This document shows, in pieces, positions 13,468 to 21,509 of a stretch of 26,207 nucleotides of DNA. Positions within the stretch are counted from its first letter, which is position 1, and every line of letters starts with the position of its first letter. Source of the DNA: CAYLOP01 sp964385305 (GTDB lineage: Bacteria > Chloroflexota > Anaerolineae > Anaerolineales > E44-bin32); assembly GCA_964385305.1 (NCBI GenBank), contig CAYLOP010000028.1:1-26207 (forward strand). The letters run 5' to 3'. The notes below the pieces were generated by a model that made no database searches, was not told the DNA's origin, and saw nothing but the letters and a program-made list of their open reading frames with translations. Both the position numbers and the translations under genes were made by a program.

Positions 13468-15600
13468 ATGGAGAGACTTTTGGAAGCTGAGGTTGCCCTT
13501 CTTCATATTGCAGCTGGAGCGCCACGGATTACACCCCCGCCTGGCATACTCGCCCTGACACCACCACGCCGTGCCGCAAGAGGACGCTCGAAGGATTTTC
13601 TCCTTCTATCCGTATCCCTCACGGCACCCTCTACTGCCTCCCCTGGGCTTGTTGATCACCTTGCGCGCCTCGCCTCTGATGCTTATTACGGCACACCCGG
13701 GTCTGTCACTTCAGCGTTGCGCGAGGCGGCCAATTCCATCAACGACCATTTGGTCGATATCAACCAGAAGGAGGGGGAAAGCCAGCACTGGATCGGCCAC
13801 ATGATGGCCGCTGTCTTGCGTGAAAGTGATTTGTACATCGCACAATGCGGCCGGGGCCAGGCCGTCCTCGTCCGCCCTGGACATGTTACCCGCTTCATCT
13901 CCGAAGAGGCCGCAGACCGCCCACTGGGCCTGACACTCGCATCCGAGATCCGTTATCACCATCTCGAGGTGCACATGGGCGATCTTCTCATTCTGACAAA
14001 CGCCCCGCCGCCTCTCTGGTCTGACACAACGCTGTCGGGGCTCTTCACCCTAACCTCCGCGCAAGCGATGGATCGACTGCTTGCTGTGAGCGGGCAGGAC
14101 CTCACAGGTGTGCTAGCCCGTTTCGTTCGCCAAGGTGAGGCCGAAACGGTTGTGGAGGGCGCTGGCTCGCGCCGACCTGTCGAGAGTGTGCGAACCCCTT
14201 CCAAAGAAACCCGTGAAGTGCGTTCGCCCTCAATCAGACGTTCCCAACCGCGCCCATCCTTTAAAGAAAGCTCCGGCTACATCCGAACAACACAAAGGAT
14301 TGATTCACTGCTTACGAAAGCCTCACTCGCTTTTCGCAGAATCGTTGTTCGCATGGCACCGGGTCTTACTGAACCCTCCCCAACAGCTCCTCTCTCACCA
14401 TCCCTGATGGTCATCACGGCCATTGCTGTCCCTCTGGTTGTAGTCGCCATCGCCGCTGCGGCCTATTTCGGCCGAGGGCGCAGACAACAATTCCAAGAGT
14501 ATGTCCTCGAGGCTGCCGCAGCGGTCCAGGTTGCCCAGACGAGATCCAACGCCGCGGATACGCGCGCCGATTGGGAGACAGCACTTGAGTCACTCCAATT
14601 GGCGGAGCAATACGGCAGAAGTAATGAGGCAGATGCGATGCGCCAACAGGCTCAAGACGCGCTTGACGCGCTTGACCTGGTATTTCGTATTGATTTCCAG
14701 CCTGTGGTCAGCGGTGGTTTCAGTCCCGAAGCGCTGATCACCTCCATCGCAGCAACCTCAACCGATCTGTATGTCCTGGATGCCGCCCATCGCATCCTGT
14801 GGCACGCCTTCGGCGCACCAGAACGTGGATATGATCTCGATTTGGATTTCGAATGCCTCAATGGACCAGACAGTTACCCCGAGCTTGGCCCCTTAGTGGA
14901 TATCGTGATCCAAGATGAACCTGGTGCGCTCGGAGCGGAAGGCGTGGTGGGCGTTGATCAGGACGGCACATTGCTATACTGTGCGCCGGAGCGGCGGCCC
15001 GCGATTGCTCAACTTACCCCGCCCGATATCGGCTGGGGGCGCATTCAGGCATTCGATGTCGAAGGGGATAACCTGTTCATCCTGGATGGAAAGAACAATG
15101 CTGTTTGGATCTACAATGCCATCGGTGGATTGTTCAGCGGGACTCCTGAAATCTATTTCGTCGAGGATGTTCGTGATCTATCCGGGGCAATCGATCTTGC
15201 CATGGCCGCTGATGAGTTAATCGTCCTTTATGTCGACGGACACCTCGACCGCTGTGTACGTGTGAGAGAGAACGCACTGGATGGAACTATCCGGATCCGC
15301 GTGGAGTGTGATCCAAATCCCACATTCCAAGATGATCGTCCAGAGCAGCAAGAAGCAACCAGCATTCCAGGAGCCCTTCCGATCCGGATGATTTATAAGC
15401 CGCCTCCCGAACCCTCGCTCTTTTTCCAAGATACGCTCAACAACCATATCTTTCACTACAGCTTACGCTTGGTGTTCCAAGGTCAATATATTCCCACTGT
15501 GCCCTTTGAGGATGAGATCACCGCCCTGTCGATCGGTCCTCCAAACGATATCTTCGTCGCGGTAGGAACGCAGGTCTATCATGCCATCCCAACGCGATGA
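13468..15600 (+). CDS. Membrane protein: degenerate PP2C-like domain plus extracellular propeller-like domain
   Basis: A 710-residue protein, start fixed by the promoter. Residues 1-225 resemble a PP2C fold, but the catalytic positions are lost: CGRG at 127-130 replaces the usual VGDSR, LTNAP at 176-180 replaces CSDGL, and no NED, DGxGG or DN motif is seen. It is therefore a probable pseudo-phosphatase. A basic Ser/Pro-rich linker (230-285) leads to a transmembrane helix at about 313-335, then an Ala/Gln-rich, probably coiled-coil segment (345-405). The remaining 300 residues have repeated blade-like strands (DLYVLDAAHRILW, NLFILDGKNNAVWIYN, LFFQDTLNNHIFHY), which suggest a beta-propeller outside the cell. 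The ligand is unknown. The coaE gene follows 70 bases later from its own promoter. Confidence 0.8.
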   Translation: MERLLEAEVALLHIAAGAPRITPPPGILALTPPRRAARGRSKDFLLLSVSLTAPSTASPGLVDHLARLASDAYYGTPGSVTSALREAANSINDHLVDINQKEGESQHWIGHMMAAVLRESDLYIAQCGRGQAVLVRPGHVTRFISEEAADRPLGLTLASEIRYHHLEVHMGDLLILTNAPPPLWSDTTLSGLFTLTSAQAMDRLLAVSGQDLTGVLARFVRQGEAETVVEGAGSRRPVESVRTPSKETREVRSPSIRRSQPRPSFKESSGYIRTTQRIDSLLTKASLAFRRIVVRMAPGLTEPSPTAPLSPSLMVITAIAVPLVVVAIAAAAYFGRGRRQQFQEYVLEAAAAVQVAQTRSNAADTRADWETALESLQLAEQYGRSNEADAMRQQAQDALDALDLVFRIDFQPVVSGGFSPEALITSIAATSTDLYVLDAAHRILWHAFGAPERGYDLDLDFECLNGPDSYPELGPLVDIVIQDEPGALGAEGVVGVDQDGTLLYCAPERRPAIAQLTPPDIGWGRIQAFDVEGDNLFILDGKNNAVWIYNAIGGLFSGTPEIYFVEDVRDLSGAIDLAMAADELIVLYVDGHLDRCVRVRENALDGTIRIRVECDPNPTFQDDRPEQQEATSIPGALPIRMIYKPPPEPSLFFQDTLNNHIFHYSLRLVFQGQYIPTVPFEDEITALSIGPPNDIFVAVGTQVYHAIPTR

Positions 15601-15608
15601 ATCCACCT

Positions 15609-15637
15609 TTGACATCCTCTGTGCGGAGCGTTAGAAT
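15609..15637 (+). promoter_or_regulatory. Promoter of coaE
   Basis: TTGACA (15609-15614, perfect), a 17-bp spacer and TAGAAT (15632-15637). The predicted start near 15644 leaves about 27 bases with AAAAGGAGAG before the TTG start at 15671. Confidence 0.8.
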
Positions 15638-15670
15638 GACCTCAGACATTCCCCAAAAGGAGAGATCGCC

Positions 15671-16804
15671 TTGAGTCGTTGGCAAGGGAAATACGTCATA
15701 GGTTTAACAGGCAACATTGCCACAGGCAAGAGTGTTGTGCGAAAGATGCTCGAACATCTAGGTGCCTATGGCATCGACGCGGACGCTCTTTCACACCGGG
15801 CTATTGCGAAAGGCGCTCCGGGCTACAACCTTGTTGTGAAATCCTTCGGCGAGTGGATCCTGGATGACGAAAGCCAGGTGGACCGTCTCCGATTAGCGAA
15901 GGTCATATTTTCGGACCCCCTCGCGCTTGGGCGACTCGAAGCCATTGTGCACCCCCTCGTAACGCATGCCGTAGACTTGCTCATCCGGCGCGCTACCCAG
16001 AGTGTCGTCGTCATTGAAGCGATCAAGCTGTTAGAGACCGACATGGCTGCTGGATGCGACACGATTTGGGTTGTCGACGCACGCCCCGATCTACAGGTCT
16101 CCCGTCTGATGCACAAACGCCAGATGTCTGAAGCGAATGCCAGGCAGCGCATCGCAGCACAATCCTCGCAAGCACTCAAGCTGCGAGCGGCTAAAGTTGT
16201 GATCCGGAACGACGGCTCTTTTGAGCAAACCTGGGAACAAGTCCAGGATGCATGGGCTCGGCTTCCCAAACCCGAGGAACCGCTTCTCCCCCCGCCACCG
16301 CTGGCAGAGCCTGGCGCATTGGTCATCCGCCGCGGTCGGCCGAAAGATGCCGATATGATCGGCCGTTTCATCACACGCGTCACGCATGGAAAACGGCGCA
16401 TGAGCCGACAAGATGTCATGGCTGCCTTCGGTGAGAAAGCCTACCTTTTGATCGAGAGGGACGGCGATCTCGCTGGGCTCGCCGGATGGCAAGTTGAAAA
16501 CCTAGTCACACGAATCGACGAGCTTTACTTCGAGAGCGGCCTTTCCCTGGATAATGCCATCCCCGCCTTAATGAATGCAGTTGAGAGCGCCTCGAATGAG
16601 CTGCAAAGCGAAGCATCCCTGCTTTTCCTGCCCCCCTATCTTGCCCAACATGTCGGCGCTTGGCGGTCCGTCGGCTACCGACCACAAACCATCCAGGGTT
16701 TGGGGGTGCGCGCGTGGCAGGAAGCCGCCGTCGAAACCATGCCGCGCGGCGCATCCTTGTGGTTCAAACGCCTTCGCGAAGACCGCATTCTACGTCCGCT
16801 ATAA
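15671..16804 (+). CDS. coaE: Dephospho-CoA kinase fused to a GNAT-like domain
   Basis: A 377-residue protein, about 175 longer than ordinary CoaE. Residues 7-200 are dephospho-CoA kinase, the last step of CoA synthesis: P-loop GNIATGKS at 14-21 (commonly GGIGSGKS), YGIDADALSHRAI at 33-45, the VHPLV motif at 93-97 and the VVVIEAIKL strand. A Pro-rich linker (about 199-215) joins a second domain (217-365) that opens LVIRRGRPKDADMIGRFI, like the start of a GNAT acetyltransferase, with an EKAYLLIERDGDLAGLAGW strand pair; its catalytic competence is unclear. Start is TTG with AAGGAGAG upstream. A GNAT uses acetyl-CoA, so the fusion could link CoA level to an acetylation or merely bind CoA; this is inference. 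Confidence 0.88.
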   Translation: MSRWQGKYVIGLTGNIATGKSVVRKMLEHLGAYGIDADALSHRAIAKGAPGYNLVVKSFGEWILDDESQVDRLRLAKVIFSDPLALGRLEAIVHPLVTHAVDLLIRRATQSVVVIEAIKLLETDMAAGCDTIWVVDARPDLQVSRLMHKRQMSEANARQRIAAQSSQALKLRAAKVVIRNDGSFEQTWEQVQDAWARLPKPEEPLLPPPPLAEPGALVIRRGRPKDADMIGRFITRVTHGKRRMSRQDVMAAFGEKAYLLIERDGDLAGLAGWQVENLVTRIDELYFESGLSLDNAIPALMNAVESASNELQSEASLLFLPPYLAQHVGAWRSVGYRPQTIQGLGVRAWQEAAVETMPRGASLWFKRLREDRILRPL

Positions 16805-16964
16805 CCCCTAAAACACTTCCCACAGAGAGAAGCGTCGCGTCCAGCACTCTGTTTTTTTCGCTTGTTGCTGGAAAACATGCCCGCTTTCGTAAAGGGTAAT
16901 GCGAGTTAATGCATGTTCATAATGGTCATCTTGCAAGCATCGACTTGCATGAAACCATAGAAAG

Positions 16965-17879
16965 TTAGAGGGTCTCTCCAATGCGCATGCGCTGGTACGA
17001 ATCGTACCGCTCCGGGCTGATCTCACCCCGCTCGACCGCTGCGATGACCGCACAACCGGGCTCATGCGTGTGTGTGCAATCGCTGAATTCACAGTCTGCG
17101 ACCAGCCCGCGCAGTTCGGGGAAATAGGCATCCAATTCCTCCGGCTCGATATCCCAGAGCGCGAAGGCCTTCAAACCCGGCGTGTCCGCAACGTAGCCGC
17201 CGCGTTCAAGCGGCAGAAGTTCGGGCACGACCGTGGTGTGCTTGCCCTTTCCGGTTTTACGTCTGACTTCGCGAGTTCGCAAGCCCAGGTGGGGTTGAAT
17301 GGCGTTCAGTAAGCTGGTCTTGCCAACTCCTGATGGGCCCGTGAGCACCGACAGTTTGCCAGTCAGGATGTTCCGCAGTTCACGCACGCCTTTCCCTGTC
17401 ACAGCCGACGTATAGACGACACCGTATCCAAGCCGCGCGTATTCTCCGAATTCCGCTTTGGCGCTTCTGGGTGCCACAAGGTCGATCTTGTTCGCACAGA
17501 CAACCGCGGGGATCTCCTCCCGCTCGGCAACCACCAGCAAGCGGTCGAGCATGCGGAAATTGGGATCCGGTTCAGCGCAAGAGAATACAAACACCGCTTG
17601 ATCCGGATTCGCAACGAGCACCTGCTCAATATCTCTCCGCCCCGGAGCTCGCCTGGAGAGAACACGGATCCGGTCCGCAACCTCCTCGATGATGCCGCTG
17701 CCATCTTTAAGCATTCGGATGTGAACGCGATCCCCCACCGCGACGGCATCGGTCTCCTGAGGGCCTTTTGTGAGGCGGCCTCGCAACTTCGAGACGATCA
17801 CACCCGCTTCCGTCTCCACACCGAAGAAGCCGGACTGCGCGCGTATGATCATACCGGGGATTAATGTTGAAGCAGACAT
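16965..17879 (-). CDS. rsgA: Ribosome small-subunit biogenesis GTPase RsgA
   Basis: A 304-residue circularly permuted GTPase. An N-terminal OB-fold domain (about 8-75) precedes the G domain, whose motifs come in the order G4-G1-G3: NKID at 130-133, GPSGVGKT at 181-188 and DTPG at 232-235. The C-terminal zinc site has Cys263, Cys268, His270 and Cys276 in the C-x4-C-x-H-x5-C spacing of RsgA. It helps late 30S maturation and leaves the ribosome after GTP hydrolysis. The ATG at 17879 is 3 bases after the stop of the PBP gene, without a clear Shine-Dalgarno, so translation is probably coupled. It is the last gene of the slyD-maf-PBP-rsgA operon. Confidence 0.96.
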   Translation of the reverse strand: MSASTLIPGMIIRAQSGFFGVETEAGVIVSKLRGRLTKGPQETDAVAVGDRVHIRMLKDGSGIIEEVADRIRVLSRRAPGRRDIEQVLVANPDQAVFVFSCAEPDPNFRMLDRLLVVAEREEIPAVVCANKIDLVAPRSAKAEFGEYARLGYGVVYTSAVTGKGVRELRNILTGKLSVLTGPSGVGKTSLLNAIQPHLGLRTREVRRKTGKGKHTTVVPELLPLERGGYVADTPGLKAFALWDIEPEELDAYFPELRGLVADCEFSDCTHTHEPGCAVIAAVERGEISPERYDSYQRMRIGETL

Positions 17880-17882
17880 ACT

Positions 17883-20159
17883 TTACGGGACTGGGGTCTC
17901 CTCAGCTTCTAACTCCTCGGGCTCGGGTGTCGGCGTGGGCGTCCTCTCGACACGGATACGAGCCTCCCAGGGATAGAGGGCTTGTGGTCGCCCCCTGAAA
18001 TAGGATTCTACAATTCGCCGAAAGACAGGAGCCGCCCAATCCGATCCCTCACCTTGATACTCCAATAGCACGGCGATGGCGATATCGGGTAAATCTTCGC
18101 GTTCTTCGAAAGTATAGCCAGCAAACCAGGCGTGCGGATCAGTAAAATCACCGGTTGTTGCCGTTCCGGTTTTGCCGGCAAGGTTGATGTTGAGACCAAG
18201 AAAACGACGGTAGGCCGTAGCTTTGGAATCACGGACTACGTTGACCATTGCCTTTTGGATCGCTTCGAGATTCTCGGGGGAAATCGGCAGTGTCGCTTGA
18301 CTCTCAGGTTGGAATTCTTGGAGCACATCGCCTTCAGCGTTTTCAACCCGCAAGACGACCTGCGGACGATAGAGGGTACCACCGTTGCCTATCGCCGCCA
18401 TGTAGCGCGCAACTTGCAAAGGGGTGACTTGCAGGAAACTCTGACCGATGGAAACCTGCACCTGGTCCTTTGCACCCCATTCCTCCCCAAATTGCGCCAA
18501 TTTTGTGTCTGGGTCGGGAACCAAGCCGCCATCCTCATCGATTTCAATTCCGGTGAGTTGTCCTAAGCCAAACGCTTTGGCCATGTCTGAAACAGCGGTC
18601 TCCAGTCCCTGATTATAGAGATCAAAACCAATATGCCAGAAGTAGGGATTGCACGATCGTTCCAACCCTTGAATCAGCGTGATTGTGCCCGCAGCAGGGA
18701 GTTCCTTCTCGTAGCGCCAGTCGTATCCTACAAAACCAGGCAGTTCCCGGAACTCCAGACCACAATTGTAGATCGTATCCGGCGTATAAAAACCCGATTC
18801 GAGCGCGGCCGCCATCGTGATGACTTTGAAGATAGAGCCGGGCGGGTAAAGCCCTAAGGTGGCGCGGTTGAGCAATGCGTTGTTGGGATTTTGGAAAAGT
18901 TCATCGATTGCATAGACACGGTTGATATTGTTGACATCAAACAAATTGGGGTCAAACCCCGGCGAGGACGCCATGGCGAGCACGGCGCCCGTATCTCGCT
19001 CCAGCACCACCGCCGCGCCCACAAAATCCTCGATTGCTTGCTGCACATGGCTCTGAAGATCTCGATCGAGTGTGGTGTAGACCGCATAGGGCGGTTCGTG
19101 ATCCTTGGATGCCAATTCGCCCGCGAGTTGGTTATCCGCATCAAGCAGGTAGAGCGTGCCCCCGGGCTCTCCACGCAACTCGGCTTCATAACTCGCTTCA
19201 AGACCAATTTGACCGACGTACTCATCACCCCGGTATCCAAGGTCGAGGTAATCTTCAAGGACCTCCTCATGGATCAACCCCACGTAGCCGACTGTGTGCG
19301 GCGCGTATCCGCCACCGTAGGGTGTGAGACCTGTTCCAGGGTAGTAGCGTGTCGTGTAAGGCTGCCACTGCACGCCCCCTACATTGGACAACGTCCCTTC
19401 CACAAGCTGGAAATTCTCATAGGCTACCTCTCCCAGGGGAATGTAGTAATCTGTCTCCCGGAAAGATTCGTATTCGAAGCGGATATCATCATTGGATGGC
19501 ATATCGAGCAACCGACGAAGTGTGCTCAGCATGCTTTCCTCAGCGTCTTCACCGCCGATGCGATTAGGGACAATTGCGAGCGCAACGGCTTCTGCTTGCC
19601 AGGCAAGAGCCTGACTTTTACGGTCGTAGATGTTCGCGCGTGTAGGCGTGAATTGATCCAAATACAAGCCCATCCCACCTTCGAGCTCGGGCAGGATCGC
19701 CTTCTCCGTCCAGGCAATCTTCCAGGTTTGTTCGTCACGTTCTCGCGTGAGATCCATGCTAGTCTCTCGAGTGAGATCACCGACCACGGAGCTCTGCAGG
19801 GTAACACGAAAACGCACCTCCGCGGTTTGGGGGCTTGTGACCAACGCTGAGACGATCTGGTAATCCACACCCGAAAGCGCGGCCCCACGTCTGATCTCTT
19901 CATACCGAGCCGAGAAATCCTCTTCAAGCAACCCATCTTGAGCCAGTGGACTGAGCAGATCGTACATCGTAGCGTAGTCCCAGACCTTCCAGGCATCAAG
20001 GAAACGGCGGGCTGTCTCATCCGGGTTGGGCGCAGGGATGGTCGTAACGCCCGGATCCGGCAATGCGGACGGGGTTCCGGGTGTACTGGGCTCCGCCTGC
20101 AATGTGCATCCGACAATTAGAATCACGGCAGCTATCATCAAGAACAGTAGACGTCTCAC
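17883..20159 (-). CDS. Class B penicillin-binding protein with lipoprotein signal
   Basis: A 758-residue peptidoglycan transpeptidase. The N-terminus is a lipoprotein-type signal (basic start, hydrophobic run, I-V-G-C with Cys18) rather than a plain membrane anchor. Residues 46-160 form an NTF2-like MecA-N-type domain, followed by the PBP dimer/pedestal region (about 165-350). The transpeptidase domain has Ser442-x-x-Lys445 in PPGSIFK, Ser502-Cys-Asn504 and Lys663-Thr-Gly, all intact, so it should crosslink peptidoglycan and bind beta-lactams. A Pro/Glu/Thr-rich tail ends the protein. The start is GTG at 20159: GGGGAGGAT lies just upstream and the codon overlaps the maf stop (GTGA). The frame stays open upstream to 20312 only because it overlaps maf. 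It is related to PBP2 or PBP2a-type enzymes; the exact role, elongation or division, is not clear. Confidence 0.93.
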   Translation of the reverse strand: MRRLLFLMIAAVILIVGCTLQAEPSTPGTPSALPDPGVTTIPAPNPDETARRFLDAWKVWDYATMYDLLSPLAQDGLLEEDFSARYEEIRRGAALSGVDYQIVSALVTSPQTAEVRFRVTLQSSVVGDLTRETSMDLTRERDEQTWKIAWTEKAILPELEGGMGLYLDQFTPTRANIYDRKSQALAWQAEAVALAIVPNRIGGEDAEESMLSTLRRLLDMPSNDDIRFEYESFRETDYYIPLGEVAYENFQLVEGTLSNVGGVQWQPYTTRYYPGTGLTPYGGGYAPHTVGYVGLIHEEVLEDYLDLGYRGDEYVGQIGLEASYEAELRGEPGGTLYLLDADNQLAGELASKDHEPPYAVYTTLDRDLQSHVQQAIEDFVGAAVVLERDTGAVLAMASSPGFDPNLFDVNNINRVYAIDELFQNPNNALLNRATLGLYPPGSIFKVITMAAALESGFYTPDTIYNCGLEFRELPGFVGYDWRYEKELPAAGTITLIQGLERSCNPYFWHIGFDLYNQGLETAVSDMAKAFGLGQLTGIEIDEDGGLVPDPDTKLAQFGEEWGAKDQVQVSIGQSFLQVTPLQVARYMAAIGNGGTLYRPQVVLRVENAEGDVLQEFQPESQATLPISPENLEAIQKAMVNVVRDSKATAYRRFLGLNINLAGKTGTATTGDFTDPHAWFAGYTFEEREDLPDIAIAVLLEYQGEGSDWAAPVFRRIVESYFRGRPQALYPWEARIRVERTPTPTPEPEELEAEETPVP

Positions 20160-20812
20160 GCATCCTCCCCGAGAATCTGTTGAAATACCGGGCACGGGAA
20201 ACCTGTATACGCCTGGCATGCAGCGGGCACATCGACAGGTGGATAGTGCCCAAGGCGGCGCATCGTGCGCACAAGGTGGCAGAGAGGTAAGCCCATCACG
20301 TTCGTATAGCACCCCTGCAAGGATTCCGAAAAGACGGGTTGAAAGCCACTATCTTGTATCCCATAGGCGCCTGCTTTGTCCAGGGGGCTCCCTGACGCGA
20401 TATAGACCTCGATCTCTTCCATGCTATAGTTCCGCATTGGAACCAGTGTCTCACATATTTCCACGATTTCATGATGGTTCTGCAGTTCGATCAATACAAT
20501 CACCGTGATCACCCGATGATCTCGGCCTCGCAAGGCCAGAAGCATTTGTTTAGCTTCATCAGGATCCGCGGGTTTCCCCAACAATTGATCCCCATCCGCG
20601 ACGACGGTGTCGGCAGCCAGGATGATGCCCGTAGACGCTGCATTCTCCGCAGCACGGCTGGCTTTTGTGGATGCGAGCCTCCATGCTAATCGCTGCGCGC
20701 CCTCACCGGGGATCGGTCGTTCGTCGACCTCCACAGGCTCGATTATAGCCTTCCACCCCGTGAGAGCCAGCAGTTCAGATCTACGAGGGGAGGCAGATGC
20801 TAATCGGAACAT
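20156..20812 (-). CDS. maf: Maf-family nucleoside triphosphate pyrophosphatase
   Basis: A 218-residue member of the Maf/YhdE/YceF house-cleaning pyrophosphatases, which hydrolyse non-canonical or modified nucleoside triphosphates. Visible marks are LASASPRR at 4-11, the metal-site AADTVV with Asp68, GKP at 79-81, DKAGAYGIQ at 145-153 and NVMGLPL at 171-177. The C-terminal 30 residues (PPVDVPAACQAY onward) go beyond the usual end of the family. I chose the ATG at 20812, which gives the usual N-terminus; an ATG at 20836 or TTG at 20842 is possible, and none has a good Shine-Dalgarno. Its stop overlaps the PBP start, linking it to cell-wall synthesis by operon structure. Confidence 0.92.
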   Translation of the reverse strand: MFRLASASPRRSELLALTGWKAIIEPVEVDERPIPGEGAQRLAWRLASTKASRAAENAASTGIILAADTVVADGDQLLGKPADPDEAKQMLLALRGRDHRVITVIVLIELQNHHEIVEICETLVPMRNYSMEEIEVYIASGSPLDKAGAYGIQDSGFQPVFSESLQGCYTNVMGLPLCHLVRTMRRLGHYPPVDVPAACQAYTGFPCPVFQQILGEDA

Positions 20813-20850
20813 AACACTCGTGTTTATGGTATCCATCCTCAAAAGACAAA

Positions 20851-21357
20851 TTAACCCCGATCTTCGTCCTGTTCCTCACCGTGTACATGGCCGTGGACTT
20901 TCTCCTCCTCGGTCGCGTCACGCAGGTCAACCACCTCGACAATAAAATCAAGCTCCTTCCCAGCAAGGGGATGGTTGAAATCCAGGCGGACTTGATCGTC
21001 TTCAATCTCGGCAATGTACGCCATGAGTGTCTCGCCGCTCTCATCGCGAATCTCGATCTGCGTACCCACCTTGATAGGAATCGAAGGTGGGAACTCTCGC
21101 GTAGCAACCATCTCAAAAGCGTCTGGATCGACATCCCCATACGCATCAGCGGGAGGGATGAGCACCTTCTTGCTCTCACCAATTATCATCCCCTGTAAGA
21201 CCATTTCAAGACCCGGGATAATTTGCCCTGCCCCTTGGATGAACTGTATTGGAGCATCACCTTCGTTCCTGGTCGTGTCGACTACTTCCCCGTCCACTTT
21301 AAGAACATAATCCAGACTGACCACCAAACCATCCCAAACAACTTGCCCATCTTTCAT
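20851..21357 (-). CDS. SlyD-like FKBP-type peptidyl-prolyl isomerase
   Basis: A 168-residue protein with the split FKBP domain of SlyD: residues 8-72 (LVVSLDYVLKVDGEVVDTT, QIIPGLEMVLQGMIIGESKKVLIPP, AYG) and 125-146 (DFNHPLAGKELDFIVEVV), interrupted by the insert-in-flap chaperone domain at about 75-123. DFNHPLAGK is a SlyD hallmark. The short tail has HGHVHG followed by acidic residues, a small version of the metal-binding tail of E. coli SlyD. It catalyses proline cis-trans isomerisation and aids folding. The ATG at 21357 has AAAGGAG upstream; the longer frame to 21387 lacks one. It is the first gene of the operon leading to maf, 38 bases downstream. Confidence 0.93.
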   Translation of the reverse strand: MKDGQVVWDGLVVSLDYVLKVDGEVVDTTRNEGDAPIQFIQGAGQIIPGLEMVLQGMIIGESKKVLIPPADAYGDVDPDAFEMVATREFPPSIPIKVGTQIEIRDESGETLMAYIAEIEDDQVRLDFNHPLAGKELDFIVEVVDLRDATEEEKVHGHVHGEEQDEDRG

Positions 21358-21412
21358 GACATACTCCTTTGGCCTGTGTAAATTCACCAGATCGCGACTG
21401 CATCGATGTGAG

Positions 21413-21421
21413 ATTCTAACA
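21413..21421 (-). promoter_or_regulatory. Extended -10 promoter of the slyD-maf-PBP-rsgA operon
   Basis: Minus-strand TGTTAGAAT (21421-21413) is an extended -10. The predicted start near 21406 gives a leader of about 48 bases to the slyD-like ATG at 21357. No strong -35. Confidence 0.55.
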
Positions 21422-21494
21422 TAGGCGAGCCAACACGTACCCTTGAGCGATCATTGCCACGCTTCGCTGCACAAGTGGTAGATTCGGCACTCCT

Positions 21495-21503
21495 TGGTAC
21501 AAT
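21495..21503 (+). promoter_or_regulatory. Extended -10 promoter giving a leaderless rarA mRNA
   Basis: TGGTACAAT at 21495-21503 ends 6 bases before the ATG at 21510, so the mRNA would begin at or beside the start codon. No Shine-Dalgarno is present and the -35 is poor. Confidence 0.6.
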
Positions 21504-21509
21504 GAACGC

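Noticed and set aside
16838..16875. TCCAGCA / TGCTGGA dyad around a T run between coaE and rsgA
   Set aside because: The 7-bp stem has a long 18-base loop that contains the T run, which does not fit an intrinsic terminator.
18891..19850. Long 319-codon plus-strand frame antisense to the PBP gene
   Set aside because: Shadow frame: the PBP is supported by all three transpeptidase motifs and the antisense product has no domain pattern.
20159..20312. Upstream extension of the PBP frame by 51 codons
   Set aside because: The added peptide is Cys/Pro-rich and unlike a signal peptide; the GTG at 20159 has a good ribosome site, a lipobox signal and a 4-base overlap with maf.
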